DNA of 17,761 nt, taken from the NCBI GenBank assembly GCA_039029935.1, contig JBCCFC010000098.1:1-17761 (forward strand). The letters run 5' to 3'. The notes below the pieces were generated by a model. That model saw only the letters and a program-made list of their open reading frames with translations, was not told the DNA's origin and did not search any database. Positions 1 to 7,071 of this stretch are shown here, one piece after another. The stretch comes from G039029935 sp039029935 (GTDB lineage Bacteria > Chloroflexota > Anaerolineae > Caldilineales > Caldilineaceae). The first letter of the stretch is position 1. Each line of letters starts with the position of its first letter. The position numbers and the translations under genes were made by a program.

Positions 1-52
1 ATAATTTTGTATAATTGGACTCGTGTCTGTAATCAATAGATACACAATAAAG

Positions 53-58
53 TATAAT
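53..58 (+). promoter_or_regulatory. Candidate -10 box upstream of the type IIL gene
   Basis: A perfect TATAAT lies about 115 bases before the restriction-modification start codon, and a second TATAAT lies at 10-15. Neither has a convincing TTGACA at the right spacing inside the window. Bases 1-172 hold no gene I can support. The AT-rich stretch is consistent with a promoter region, but the exact start site is not determined. Confidence 0.3.
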
Positions 59-172
59 CTATATGCAATCGTTTGGAAGAGCGTATGAGAGAACGCAATC
101 TACTATACTTTGAGGTGTAAGATAGGGATATTGCTGGTTTAATCTCTCACAACATACAATAAGGAAACCGCT

Positions 173-2914
173 ATGCCACTGAGTTGGAATGAAATACGTA
201 ACCGTGCCCTTGAATTTTCCAAAGAATGGGCCGATGAATCTTCTGAGGAAGCTGAGGCCAAGTCCTTTTGGGATGGCTTCTTTCGCATCTTTGGGGTGAG
301 CAGACGACGCATTGCTAGTTTTGAGCAGCGTGTCAAAAAAATTGATGGTAAAGATGGTTACATCGATCTGCTTTGGAAGGGTGTGCTGCTCATCGAACAC
401 AAATCACGTGGTAAGGACTTGGACCGCGCCCACGCGCAGGCATTGGACTATTTCCCCGGACTCAAAGACCGCGAATTGCCTCGCTATCTCATTGTCTCAG
501 ACTTTGAACGTTTTCGGCTCTATGATTTGGATGAAGACACTGAAAACGAGTTTTCGCTTGTAGAACTACATCAGCACATTAACCTTTTTGGCTTCATTGC
601 TGGCTATCAAACACATCGCACCCAAGCCGAAGACCCTGTGAATATTGATGCTGCCGAACGCATGGGGCGACTGCATGATCAGATGAAAGAAGTTGGCTAC
701 GAGGGGCATGTATTAGAGGTCTATCTGGTGCGGCTACTCTTCTGCCTCTTTGCCGAAGACACGGGTATCTTTCAGCGGCAGCAGTTTCAAGACTATATCG
801 AATCACGTACTAGCGAAGATGGCGCAGATTTAGCCTCGCATCTGACCACCTTTTTTCATGTTCTCAACACGTCAGCGGAGAAACGTCTACGTAATTTAGA
901 CGAACAGTTGGCAGCATTCCCCTTTGTCAATGGAAAGCTCTTCGAGGAGTTTTTGCCTCCCGCAGCCTTTGACAGCACCATGCGCCAGACACTGCTTGAT
1001 TGTTGTGCATTGGACTGGAGTCGCATCTCGCCTGCGATTTTTGGCTCACTCTTTCAGTCAATCATGGACAAAAAAGCGCGACGGAATCTGGGTGCGCACT
1101 ATACTAGCGAGACCAACATTCTTAAGCTCATTAATCCGCTTTTTATGGATGAACTACGCACCGAATTTAAGCGTGTAAAACACAACAAAAACAGGCTGAA
1201 TGTCTTTCATGTAAAGCTCCGCAGTCTCACCTTTTTTGACCCTGCCTGTGGCTGTGGCAACTTTCTAGTCATCGCCTACCGCGAGTTGCGTTTACTCGAA
1301 TTAGAAGTGCTGCGCGCCGCCAATCAAAGTGGTCAGATGGTGTTAGACGTGGATTCCTTAACAAAGGTCGATGTCGATCAATTCTATGGTATCGAAATTG
1401 AGGAGTTTCCCGCACAGATTGCACAGGTAGCATTATGGTTGATGGATCATCAGATGAACTTGCTCGTATCCGAAGAGTTTGGCCTTTACTTCGCGCGTAT
1501 CCCGCTTCGCTCTAGTGCCAACATTGTGCATGGCAACGCGCTACATATTGACTGGCAGGGTGTTGTCTCTGCTGATAAGCTCACCTACATCATGGGTAAC
1601 CCACCCTTTGTCGGCGCAAAATATCTCGATAGCACACAGAGTGATGATGTCAAGATCGTCTTTGATGGCATCAAAAATGCCGGGTTACTTGACCTCGTAG
1701 CGGCGTGGTATGTCAAATCAGCACGCTACATTAAGGCCAGCCCCGACATTCGCTGCGCCTTTGTTTCTACTAATTCGATTACATCCGGCGAACAGGTGGG
1801 TGTGCTGTGGGGTTGGTTGCTGGCACAGCAAATTAAAATTCACTTTGCCCATCGTACCTTTTCATGGAGCAATGAAGCCAAAGGCAAGGCGGCGGTCCAC
1901 TGTGTCATCATCGGCTTTGGTTTGCAAGAAGTGACACCCAAGCGGCTTTTTGAATACGAGGACATCAAAGGGGATCCACTCGAAATCGAAGTGGCTCACA
2001 TCAATCCCTATTTGGTTGATGCTATCGATATCTTTGTGACTCGTCGAAAGCAACCAATCTGTCCTGTGCCAGAAATTGGGATTGGTAACAAGCCGATTGA
2101 CGGTGGTAACTATCTTTTCACAACTGAGGAACGGGATATATTCTTACAAATTGAACCGCAAGCCAAACCTTGGTTTCGTCGGTGGTTGGGTGCGCACGAA
2201 TTTATCAACGGCTATGAACGCTGGTGCTTATGGTTGGGTGAGTGCCCACCTAATGAGCTAAAGCACATGCCGGAAGCGCGCAAACGGATTGAGGCAGTGC
2301 GCCAGTCGCGGCTTGCCAGCAAGAGCGCACCAACACGCAAATTGGCTGATACACCAACACGATTTCATGTTGAGAATATCCCGACCGATACGTATTTGAT
2401 TGTGCCTGAAGTCTCATCTCAGCGTCGAAATTATATTCCCATTGGTTTTGAAACTCCTGAAACTATGTGCAGCAATCTGGTCAAGATTGTACCGAATGCA
2501 AGTTTATATCATTTTGGTATTTTACTATCAACCATGCATAATGCTTGGATGCGAGCCGTCTGTGGTCGCCTCAAAAGCGATTACCGATACTCCAAAGACA
2601 TTGTTTACAATAACTTCCCGTGGCCACAAGACCCCACCGATAAACAACGTCAAGCTATCGAAGACAAAGCCCAAGCCATTCTCGAAACACGTAGTGAATA
2701 CCCTGATGCCACGCTCGCCGACCTCTATGATCCGCTGACAATGCCATCCTCTTTGCTCAGATCTCACCGTGCGTTGGATAGAGCGGTTGATGCTGCTTAT
2801 GGTAGACGAAGTTTCAAAACAGAGACGGACCGTGTTGCTTTCCTCTTTGAGCTTTATCAACAGTACACCAGTTTATTTCCGATTGAGAAGAAGAAAAGCC
2901 GTCGAAAGAAATAG
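173..2914 (+). CDS. MmeI-like type IIL restriction-modification fusion protein
   Basis: Single-chain restriction enzyme plus adenine methyltransferase, 913 aa, close to the length of MmeI (about 919 aa). The N-terminal PD-(D/E)XK nuclease shows D65 and E75-H76-K77 followed by SRGKDLDRAHAQALDY, the same spacing as D70/E80/K82 of MmeI. A helical linker follows. The gamma-class N6-adenine methyltransferase has GAHYTS (308-312), DPACGCGNF (356-364, SAM binding) and GNPPF (475-479, catalysis). Residues about 600-900 should carry target recognition; the specificity cannot be read by eye. The family typically methylates one strand of an asymmetric site and cuts about 20 bases away. The ATG is preceded by AAGGAAA (161-167). 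No frameshift or lost catalytic residue is visible, so it looks active. It is first of three co-directional genes. Confidence 0.93.
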   Translation: MPLSWNEIRNRALEFSKEWADESSEEAEAKSFWDGFFRIFGVSRRRIASFEQRVKKIDGKDGYIDLLWKGVLLIEHKSRGKDLDRAHAQALDYFPGLKDRELPRYLIVSDFERFRLYDLDEDTENEFSLVELHQHINLFGFIAGYQTHRTQAEDPVNIDAAERMGRLHDQMKEVGYEGHVLEVYLVRLLFCLFAEDTGIFQRQQFQDYIESRTSEDGADLASHLTTFFHVLNTSAEKRLRNLDEQLAAFPFVNGKLFEEFLPPAAFDSTMRQTLLDCCALDWSRISPAIFGSLFQSIMDKKARRNLGAHYTSETNILKLINPLFMDELRTEFKRVKHNKNRLNVFHVKLRSLTFFDPACGCGNFLVIAYRELRLLELEVLRAANQSGQMVLDVDSLTKVDVDQFYGIEIEEFPAQIAQVALWLMDHQMNLLVSEEFGLYFARIPLRSSANIVHGNALHIDWQGVVSADKLTYIMGNPPFVGAKYLDSTQSDDVKIVFDGIKNAGLLDLVAAWYVKSARYIKASPDIRCAFVSTNSITSGEQVGVLWGWLLAQQIKIHFAHRTFSWSNEAKGKAAVHCVIIGFGLQEVTPKRLFEYEDIKGDPLEIEVAHINPYLVDAIDIFVTRRKQPICPVPEIGIGNKPIDGGNYLFTTEERDIFLQIEPQAKPWFRRWLGAHEFINGYERWCLWLGECPPNELKHMPEARKRIEAVRQSRLASKSAPTRKLADTPTRFHVENIPTDTYLIVPEVSSQRRNYIPIGFETPETMCSNLVKIVPNASLYHFGILLSTMHNAWMRAVCGRLKSDYRYSKDIVYNNFPWPQDPTDKQRQAIEDKAQAILETRSEYPDATLADLYDPLTMPSSLLRSHRALDRAVDAAYGRRSFKTETDRVAFLFELYQQYTSLFPIEKKKSRRKK

Positions 2915-2973
2915 AGTGGTACAATGTCGTTATATAATAAACTCTTTTTTACATGAGAAAGGCGGTCTATGGC

Positions 2974-4113
2974 ATGATAAAAAAAGTGTGGGTCAAAAAT
3001 TACCGAAGTTTAGAAGACGTAGCCGTTGAGTTAGAACCAATTACCATTTTTGTCGGCGAGAATGGGTCAGGCAAGAGTAATATGGTTGATGTGTTGCGCT
3101 TTATGCGTGAAGCCTTTTTGCTGGGTTTGGACGCGGCCATGAACAAGCGTGGCGGTATGATCTCCGTCCGAACTTGGTCTCAGGGCGACGAGTTGCGTGA
3201 TGTCGAAATGGGCGTAACGATTGAAACCGATGAGATTGAGGCCACATATAGCTTTGCGCTGGGTGGCACATTGCCAACGCAACATCAAGTGCAACGAGAA
3301 ATATGTGAAGTTCATGATCTTGTTTCAGATACCCATTATGGATATGAAGTTGAACAGGGCGAGTGGAAACGAAACACGCCAAATACCATGTATTCTGGTA
3401 GAGCACCTAAATCACTGGTGCTATCGTTACTGACCACTGATGAACTCTATCAAAAAGTCTATGACTATCTTATTGGATTTTCTTTTTACAATATTTCACC
3501 GGACGTGCTTGCACATCCCCAAAAAATCATGGACCCATATCCGCTAGAGGAAGATGGCGTGAACCTGTCATCAACGCTGCACGAAATGAAGCAGCGCAAT
3601 GGCCCTTACCTGCCCACCTTTTATAAAACGGTCAAGCATGTTTTCCCTGATGTAATCGACTTGCAAATACTCAAACTTGGTAGTTTTTTTGTGACACAAC
3701 TGCACCATCAGATGAACGGCAGTACACCCGCCATCTTTGATTTGGCGATGGAGTCGGATGGAACGCGTCGTCTGTTGGGTATTTTGGTTGCACTCTATCA
3801 AGATGAACCCAGAACGCTACTCTGCTTGGAGGAACCCGAATTCGCCATTCATCCTGATTTAATCGCATCTCTATGGGAAGAAATTGAGATATATGGAGAT
3901 CGTTGCCAAATCCTTGTAACAACACACCATCCAGATTTATTAGAGATGTGTTCCGCAGACCAAGTGCGTGTGGTTGAAAAAATTGAGGGTAAGACTTTCG
4001 TTGCCCCGATTGACAGAACTCAGCGAGACTTGATTACACAACGACTATTTTCTGTTGGCAGCTTGATGCGTTCGCAGGGATTAATTCGAGATGAACCAGA
4101 GCCAATACACTGA
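2974..4113 (+). CDS. AAA family ATPase (SMC/OLD-like, AAA_15/AAA_21 type)
   Basis: A 379-aa ABC/SMC-class ATPase. It opens with IKKVWVKNYRSLEDV, typical of RecF/OLD-like N termini. Walker A is GENGSGKS (28-35), the signature-like segment SDGTRR is at 261-266, Walker B LLCLEEPE at 282-289, and the switch TTHHP at 316-320. There is no C-terminal TOPRIM domain; the next gene probably supplies it in trans. An upstream in-frame ATG at 2953 would add seven residues (MRKAVYG), but AGGCGG at 2960-2965 sits 8 bases before 2974, so I chose 2974. A TATAAT at 2933-2938 in the 59-base gap may be an internal promoter. Known two-gene systems with such an ATPase plus a TOPRIM partner (PARIS, AbiL) sense phage; that role is inferred here from architecture and neighbours. 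Confidence 0.9.
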   Translation: MIKKVWVKNYRSLEDVAVELEPITIFVGENGSGKSNMVDVLRFMREAFLLGLDAAMNKRGGMISVRTWSQGDELRDVEMGVTIETDEIEATYSFALGGTLPTQHQVQREICEVHDLVSDTHYGYEVEQGEWKRNTPNTMYSGRAPKSLVLSLLTTDELYQKVYDYLIGFSFYNISPDVLAHPQKIMDPYPLEEDGVNLSSTLHEMKQRNGPYLPTFYKTVKHVFPDVIDLQILKLGSFFVTQLHHQMNGSTPAIFDLAMESDGTRRLLGILVALYQDEPRTLLCLEEPEFAIHPDLIASLWEEIEIYGDRCQILVTTHHPDLLEMCSADQVRVVEKIEGKTFVAPIDRTQRDLITQRLFSVGSLMRSQGLIRDEPEPIH

Positions 4114-4133
4114 CCCAAGAGGATGCACTCACA

Positions 4134-4775
4134 TTGAACCAACGAAACAAGATTTATGCCATTGTTGAAGGACATGGTGAAGCAAATAAAGGGAAACGTG
4201 GACAACAGTCGGCTATCGTTGTGCTTGTCGGTAGAATGCTCCATGAGTTGGGCTGTTGGCATCTATTCCCACAGGGCAAGCATTCCGCATATCGAATGTC
4301 CTATCAGGAGTTTTTTACGGGTTCGCAATTCGAGCAATCTATACGCTCACACAAAAGTTATCCTGATTGTGCAGCTGTCTTGGTGCTACTCGACATGGAT
4401 GACGACTGCCCCAAAGAGAAATCAGCCGAACTCGTACAGCGTATCCACCAGATGGAACGGCTTCCATTTTCAGTCGTGATTGTCTGTGCAAAATGTGAAT
4501 ATGAATCGTGGTTTTTGGCAAGCATTGAGTCGATTCACGAAGGCGCAATGCCCTACGATGGAGAACCCGAAGAGAGACGAGGTGCTAAAGAATGGTTACG
4601 AAAGCAGTTTGGCTATAAGCCCACACAGGATCAGTCAACCTATACACGACAAATGGATTTCACATTGGTCTATGAGCGGTCACGGTCATTTCAGCGGCTG
4701 TATCACGCCTTTGAGGAAATTATCGGGGCGAACGACGCGGAGGATGTTGTGATTACGCCGATGAGGAATGGTTAG
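4134..4775 (+). CDS. DUF4276 family protein, TOPRIM-like
   Basis: A 213-aa protein with a TOPRIM-like pattern: IVEGHGE (10-16) gives the metal-binding Glu motif, LLDMDDD (85-91) gives the DxD motif, and CEYESWFLAS (121-130) is a segment I associate with DUF4276 proteins. The start is TTG at 4134. AAGAGGA (4117-4123) lies 10 bases upstream and no ATG in frame precedes it, so a non-ATG start is the best reading. The gap after the ATPase stop is 20 bases, indicating co-translation. The inferred role is the effector, probably a nuclease, of an ATPase/TOPRIM pair next to a restriction enzyme. No biochemical activity can be claimed from the sequence alone. Confidence 0.85.
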   Translation: MNQRNKIYAIVEGHGEANKGKRGQQSAIVVLVGRMLHELGCWHLFPQGKHSAYRMSYQEFFTGSQFEQSIRSHKSYPDCAAVLVLLDMDDDCPKEKSAELVQRIHQMERLPFSVVIVCAKCEYESWFLASIESIHEGAMPYDGEPEERRGAKEWLRKQFGYKPTQDQSTYTRQMDFTLVYERSRSFQRLYHAFEEIIGANDAEDVVITPMRNG

Positions 4776-4801
4776 GTTACGTTAGTTTTTTCTAGGCCAT
4801 C

Positions 4802-4912
4802 CCACAGAATAAAATACCTATAGGTGGCGGAGTTAGCAGTCTCTACTGCAGGTTTTACAGGGATATGCTGGCGTTAGAGAACGCCTACTCCGCGTATATT
4901 TATTTCTGTAGA
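4802..4912. repeat. Folded intergenic repeat between convergent genes
   Basis: An outer stem GCGGAGTTAG (4827-4836) pairs with CTACTCCGC (4885-4893), with one bulged T. It encloses two hairpins: GCAGT-CTCT-ACTGC (4836-4849) and GGCGTT-AGAG-AACGCC (4870-4885). Looser flanking arms, ACAGAATAAAATA (4804-4816) against TATATTTATTTCTGT (4895-4909), also pair imperfectly. It sits between the DUF4276 gene and the MFS gene, which converge, so it may stop transcription from both sides. It has no T-loop or anticodon arm and is not a tRNA. Confidence 0.55.
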
Positions 4913-4918
4913 TTCGCC

Positions 4919-6073
4919 CTAAGCCCCACTCTTTCGCCGCGGCAGAAGCAGGGCCAGACCTATCGCCATCGCTGCCAACACAACCAAAAACTGAAATGCC
5001 AGATTGAGTCCCAACATATCGGCGACATAGCCAGTGACGGTTGATGCAAATGCGGACAGTGTGGAGGAGATGCCAAATACAAGACCAACGCTCATGCCCA
5101 CTCGGTTTCCGGTCGAGATTTCGCTGCTCATCGTTAGCGCCACTGGGAATAGTGAACTGGTAAATGCACCCACCAGAATAATAAACACAATGCTTTGGCT
5201 AAAGGTAAACAACCAGAGCGCGCTGCCAGCACCCACCGCGCTCACAATAAACACAAATCTGCCACCCATTTTGTCATACAGATAGCCACCCAAGGGTTGT
5301 GACAAAAATCCGATCAGAAGCATTAGGGATGAAATACTGCCCGCTTGACTGATAGATGAACCCTGCTCTACCAGATAGGTTGGCAAAAATGTCAGAAAGC
5401 TCTGAAAGACCATCATAATCAAGGAATAGACAAGGGCGAGCGTGATCAGATTCCGAGAGATACCTTGCCAGAACCCTTCAACGGCGGCTTTGGGTCGCTC
5501 TTTGAGAACCACGCTTAAGAGTACAATGACCAGGATGGCTGGTATCATCAGCACAAACACGCCGCTTCTCCACCCAATATAGGTCACCAATAAGGCCACG
5601 AGCGTTGGGGCGAGAAAGTTGCCGATGGCCCCACCGATGCCGTGAATGCCCATCGCCCGCCCTTTTGTTTCGGCAAAGGCGGTTGTCAGAAAATTGGTGG
5701 ATTGGGCGTGAAACGTGGTCATCCCCAGTCCGTAGACAAAACAGGCGGCTAAAATCGCCGTATAGGTCGGTGCCAACCCCATCAACATTAATCCAAGGCC
5801 AAAGGCGCAAAACCCAGCAATGATGATCCTTTTTCTGATCGCATATTTGTCGGCGAGAAAGCCAAACACAGGCTGCATCACGCCCGAAAAGACCGTTGTG
5901 GCTAAGGCCAGTAACCCCGCCTGAAAATAGCTCAAGTTGAAGGTGGCGATAAAGGTTGGAATCAGAAATGGGAGAACGAGTAGATAGAAATCGTTGACAA
6001 GGTGCCCAGTGGTTAAAGCCGTTAAGAGTTTTTTTCGTCCCAAATTGGACTGCCCCAACGCAATGGTTGACAT
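4919..6073 (-). CDS. MFS transporter, fosmidomycin-resistance (Fsr)-like
   Basis: Twelve-helix major facilitator inner-membrane protein, 384 aa from this ATG. The first helix segment GHLVNDFYLLVLPFLIP resembles the HLVND signature of Fsr-type drug exporters. Loop motif A, GFLADKYAIRKR, follows helix 2 (about residues 71-82) and is echoed after helix 8 as GGYLYDKMGGR, as expected from the duplicated MFS fold. A GTG at 6085 in the same frame would add four residues; AAAGTGAG lies 7 bases before the ATG at 6073, so I prefer that start. It is divergent from an araC-family gene, which suggests the regulator controls this exporter. The substrate is unknown; sugar or drug efflux are both possible. 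Confidence 0.88.
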   Translation of the reverse strand: MSTIALGQSNLGRKKLLTALTTGHLVNDFYLLVLPFLIPTFIATFNLSYFQAGLLALATTVFSGVMQPVFGFLADKYAIRKRIIIAGFCAFGLGLMLMGLAPTYTAILAACFVYGLGMTTFHAQSTNFLTTAFAETKGRAMGIHGIGGAIGNFLAPTLVALLVTYIGWRSGVFVLMIPAILVIVLLSVVLKERPKAAVEGFWQGISRNLITLALVYSLIMMVFQSFLTFLPTYLVEQGSSISQAGSISSLMLLIGFLSQPLGGYLYDKMGGRFVFIVSAVGAGSALWLFTFSQSIVFIILVGAFTSSLFPVALTMSSEISTGNRVGMSVGLVFGISSTLSAFASTVTGYVADMLGLNLAFQFLVVLAAMAIGLALLLPRRKSGA

Positions 6074-6085
6074 TTGTTTACTCAC

Positions 6086-6184
6086 TTTCAGATAGATGTT
6101 AAGATAACGTCATATGACTTCCTATGAGTGTATCCTAAAAGAGCATGACGCTCTACCGAATAAGTGACATAAATTTGCTCTAAA
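6086..6184. promoter_or_regulatory. Divergent promoter region with two dyad sites
   Basis: The 99-111 bases between the MFS gene and the araC-family gene contain a perfect palindrome GTCATATGAC (6109-6118) and an inverted repeat AGAGC-ATGAC-GCTCT (6140-6154). Both are plausible regulator contacts, though AraC proteins often bind direct rather than inverted repeats. No strong Shine-Dalgarno precedes the araC start at 6185. Confidence 0.45.
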
Positions 6185-6976
6185 ATGCCAAATCTGAACA
6201 ATCGATTTCCAACCGCAGCGAATGACATCGCCAAAGATACGTTTGCGGTTCATTTGCAGATCGGCCAATTCACGACCGATTGGCACACGCATTCAAAACA
6301 CCAGTTCCTGTATGCCGAGCATGGTGTTGTCCATCTGCAAACGAGACAACATCATTTTTTTCTGCCTGCCAGACACGCTGCCTGGATTCCAGCACAGACG
6401 GAGCACAAGGTCTACTCAAACTCTACGCTGTTGCATTGGCGCAATCTATACTTTCATGTTGAAGATGACATTGACCCTGTTTTGAAACAGTTTCGCGTCT
6501 TTACGGTGAGTAATCTGGCGAGGGAAATGATCCTGTATACCGAAAAGTGGCATTTTGAGGATGAAGCTGATGAACTGGAACGTCAATTTTTTCAAACACT
6601 GCGCCTGTTGACAAGTGTCTGGATCAAAGATTCACTGCCCTTAATTCTCCCTGTCACCGAGCATCCGCAAATGAGCCGTGTCATTGAGTATATTGAGCAG
6701 AATCTGGCGGGTGATCTGTCCCTTGACGTTGTGTCTGCACAATTTAGCTATTCCAAACGAACATTGATGCGTCTGTTCAAGGCCGAACTGGGGATGACCT
6801 TTGGCACATACATCCGTGTGGCGCGGATTATCTGGGCACTGGAACTGCTCACACAACCCGGTGTCTCTGTCACGGAGGTGGCGTTGACTGTCGGCTATCA
6901 AAGTCTGAGCGCATTTAGCCAAACATTTCGGCAGTTAGTCGGTGTTTCGCCACAGGGGTATTTAGAACTCCGATAG
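6185..6976 (+). CDS. AraC family transcriptional regulator with N-terminal cupin
   Basis: A 263-aa regulator of normal two-domain length. Residues 20-90 form a cupin-type ligand domain (HTHSKHQFLYAEHGVVHL, then LPARHAAWIPAQTEHKV). Residues 163-262 carry the paired helix-turn-helix: first helix pair around 178-198 (LSLDVVSAQFSYSKRTLMRLF), second around 228-250 (VTEVALTVGYQSLSAFSQTF), ending with VGVSPQGYL, the usual AraC C-terminal signature. It faces away from the MFS gene across a short shared promoter region, so local control of that exporter is the simplest inference. The TAG stop is the first three bases of an inverted repeat, so the C terminus has been set or trimmed by a repeat insertion only a few codons after the conserved end. 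Confidence 0.93.
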   Translation: MPNLNNRFPTAANDIAKDTFAVHLQIGQFTTDWHTHSKHQFLYAEHGVVHLQTRQHHFFLPARHAAWIPAQTEHKVYSNSTLLHWRNLYFHVEDDIDPVLKQFRVFTVSNLAREMILYTEKWHFEDEADELERQFFQTLRLLTSVWIKDSLPLILPVTEHPQMSRVIEYIEQNLAGDLSLDVVSAQFSYSKRTLMRLFKAELGMTFGTYIRVARIIWALELLTQPGVSVTEVALTVGYQSLSAFSQTFRQLVGVSPQGYLELR

Positions 6977-7045
6977 GGGCATGGTGTGGTGTAAATGACC
7001 AATTTCAGCGAATAAATTGGTCATTTACACCACACCGTGCCCCTA
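6974..7045. repeat. 72-bp hairpin repeat, bidirectional terminator candidate
   Basis: Two 32-bp arms (6974-7005 and 7014-7045) are reverse complements with one mismatch (T at 6982 against C), separated by the 8-base loop CAGCGAAT. The arms begin TAGGGGCATGGTGTGG and end CACCGTGCCCCTA. CGA flanks both sides. It lies between the convergent araC and sulfatase genes and can fold on either strand. It looks like a dispersed palindromic repeat rather than a simple rho-independent terminator, since no T-run follows. Confidence 0.75.
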
Positions 7046-7071
7046 CGATTCGATCCACTCACCTCTGCACC

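Noticed and set aside
4827..4893. Cloverleaf-like fold resembling a tRNA
   Set aside because: No T-loop GTTCRANYC, no anticodon arm of 5+7 and no CCA-proximal discriminator geometry; only three stems.
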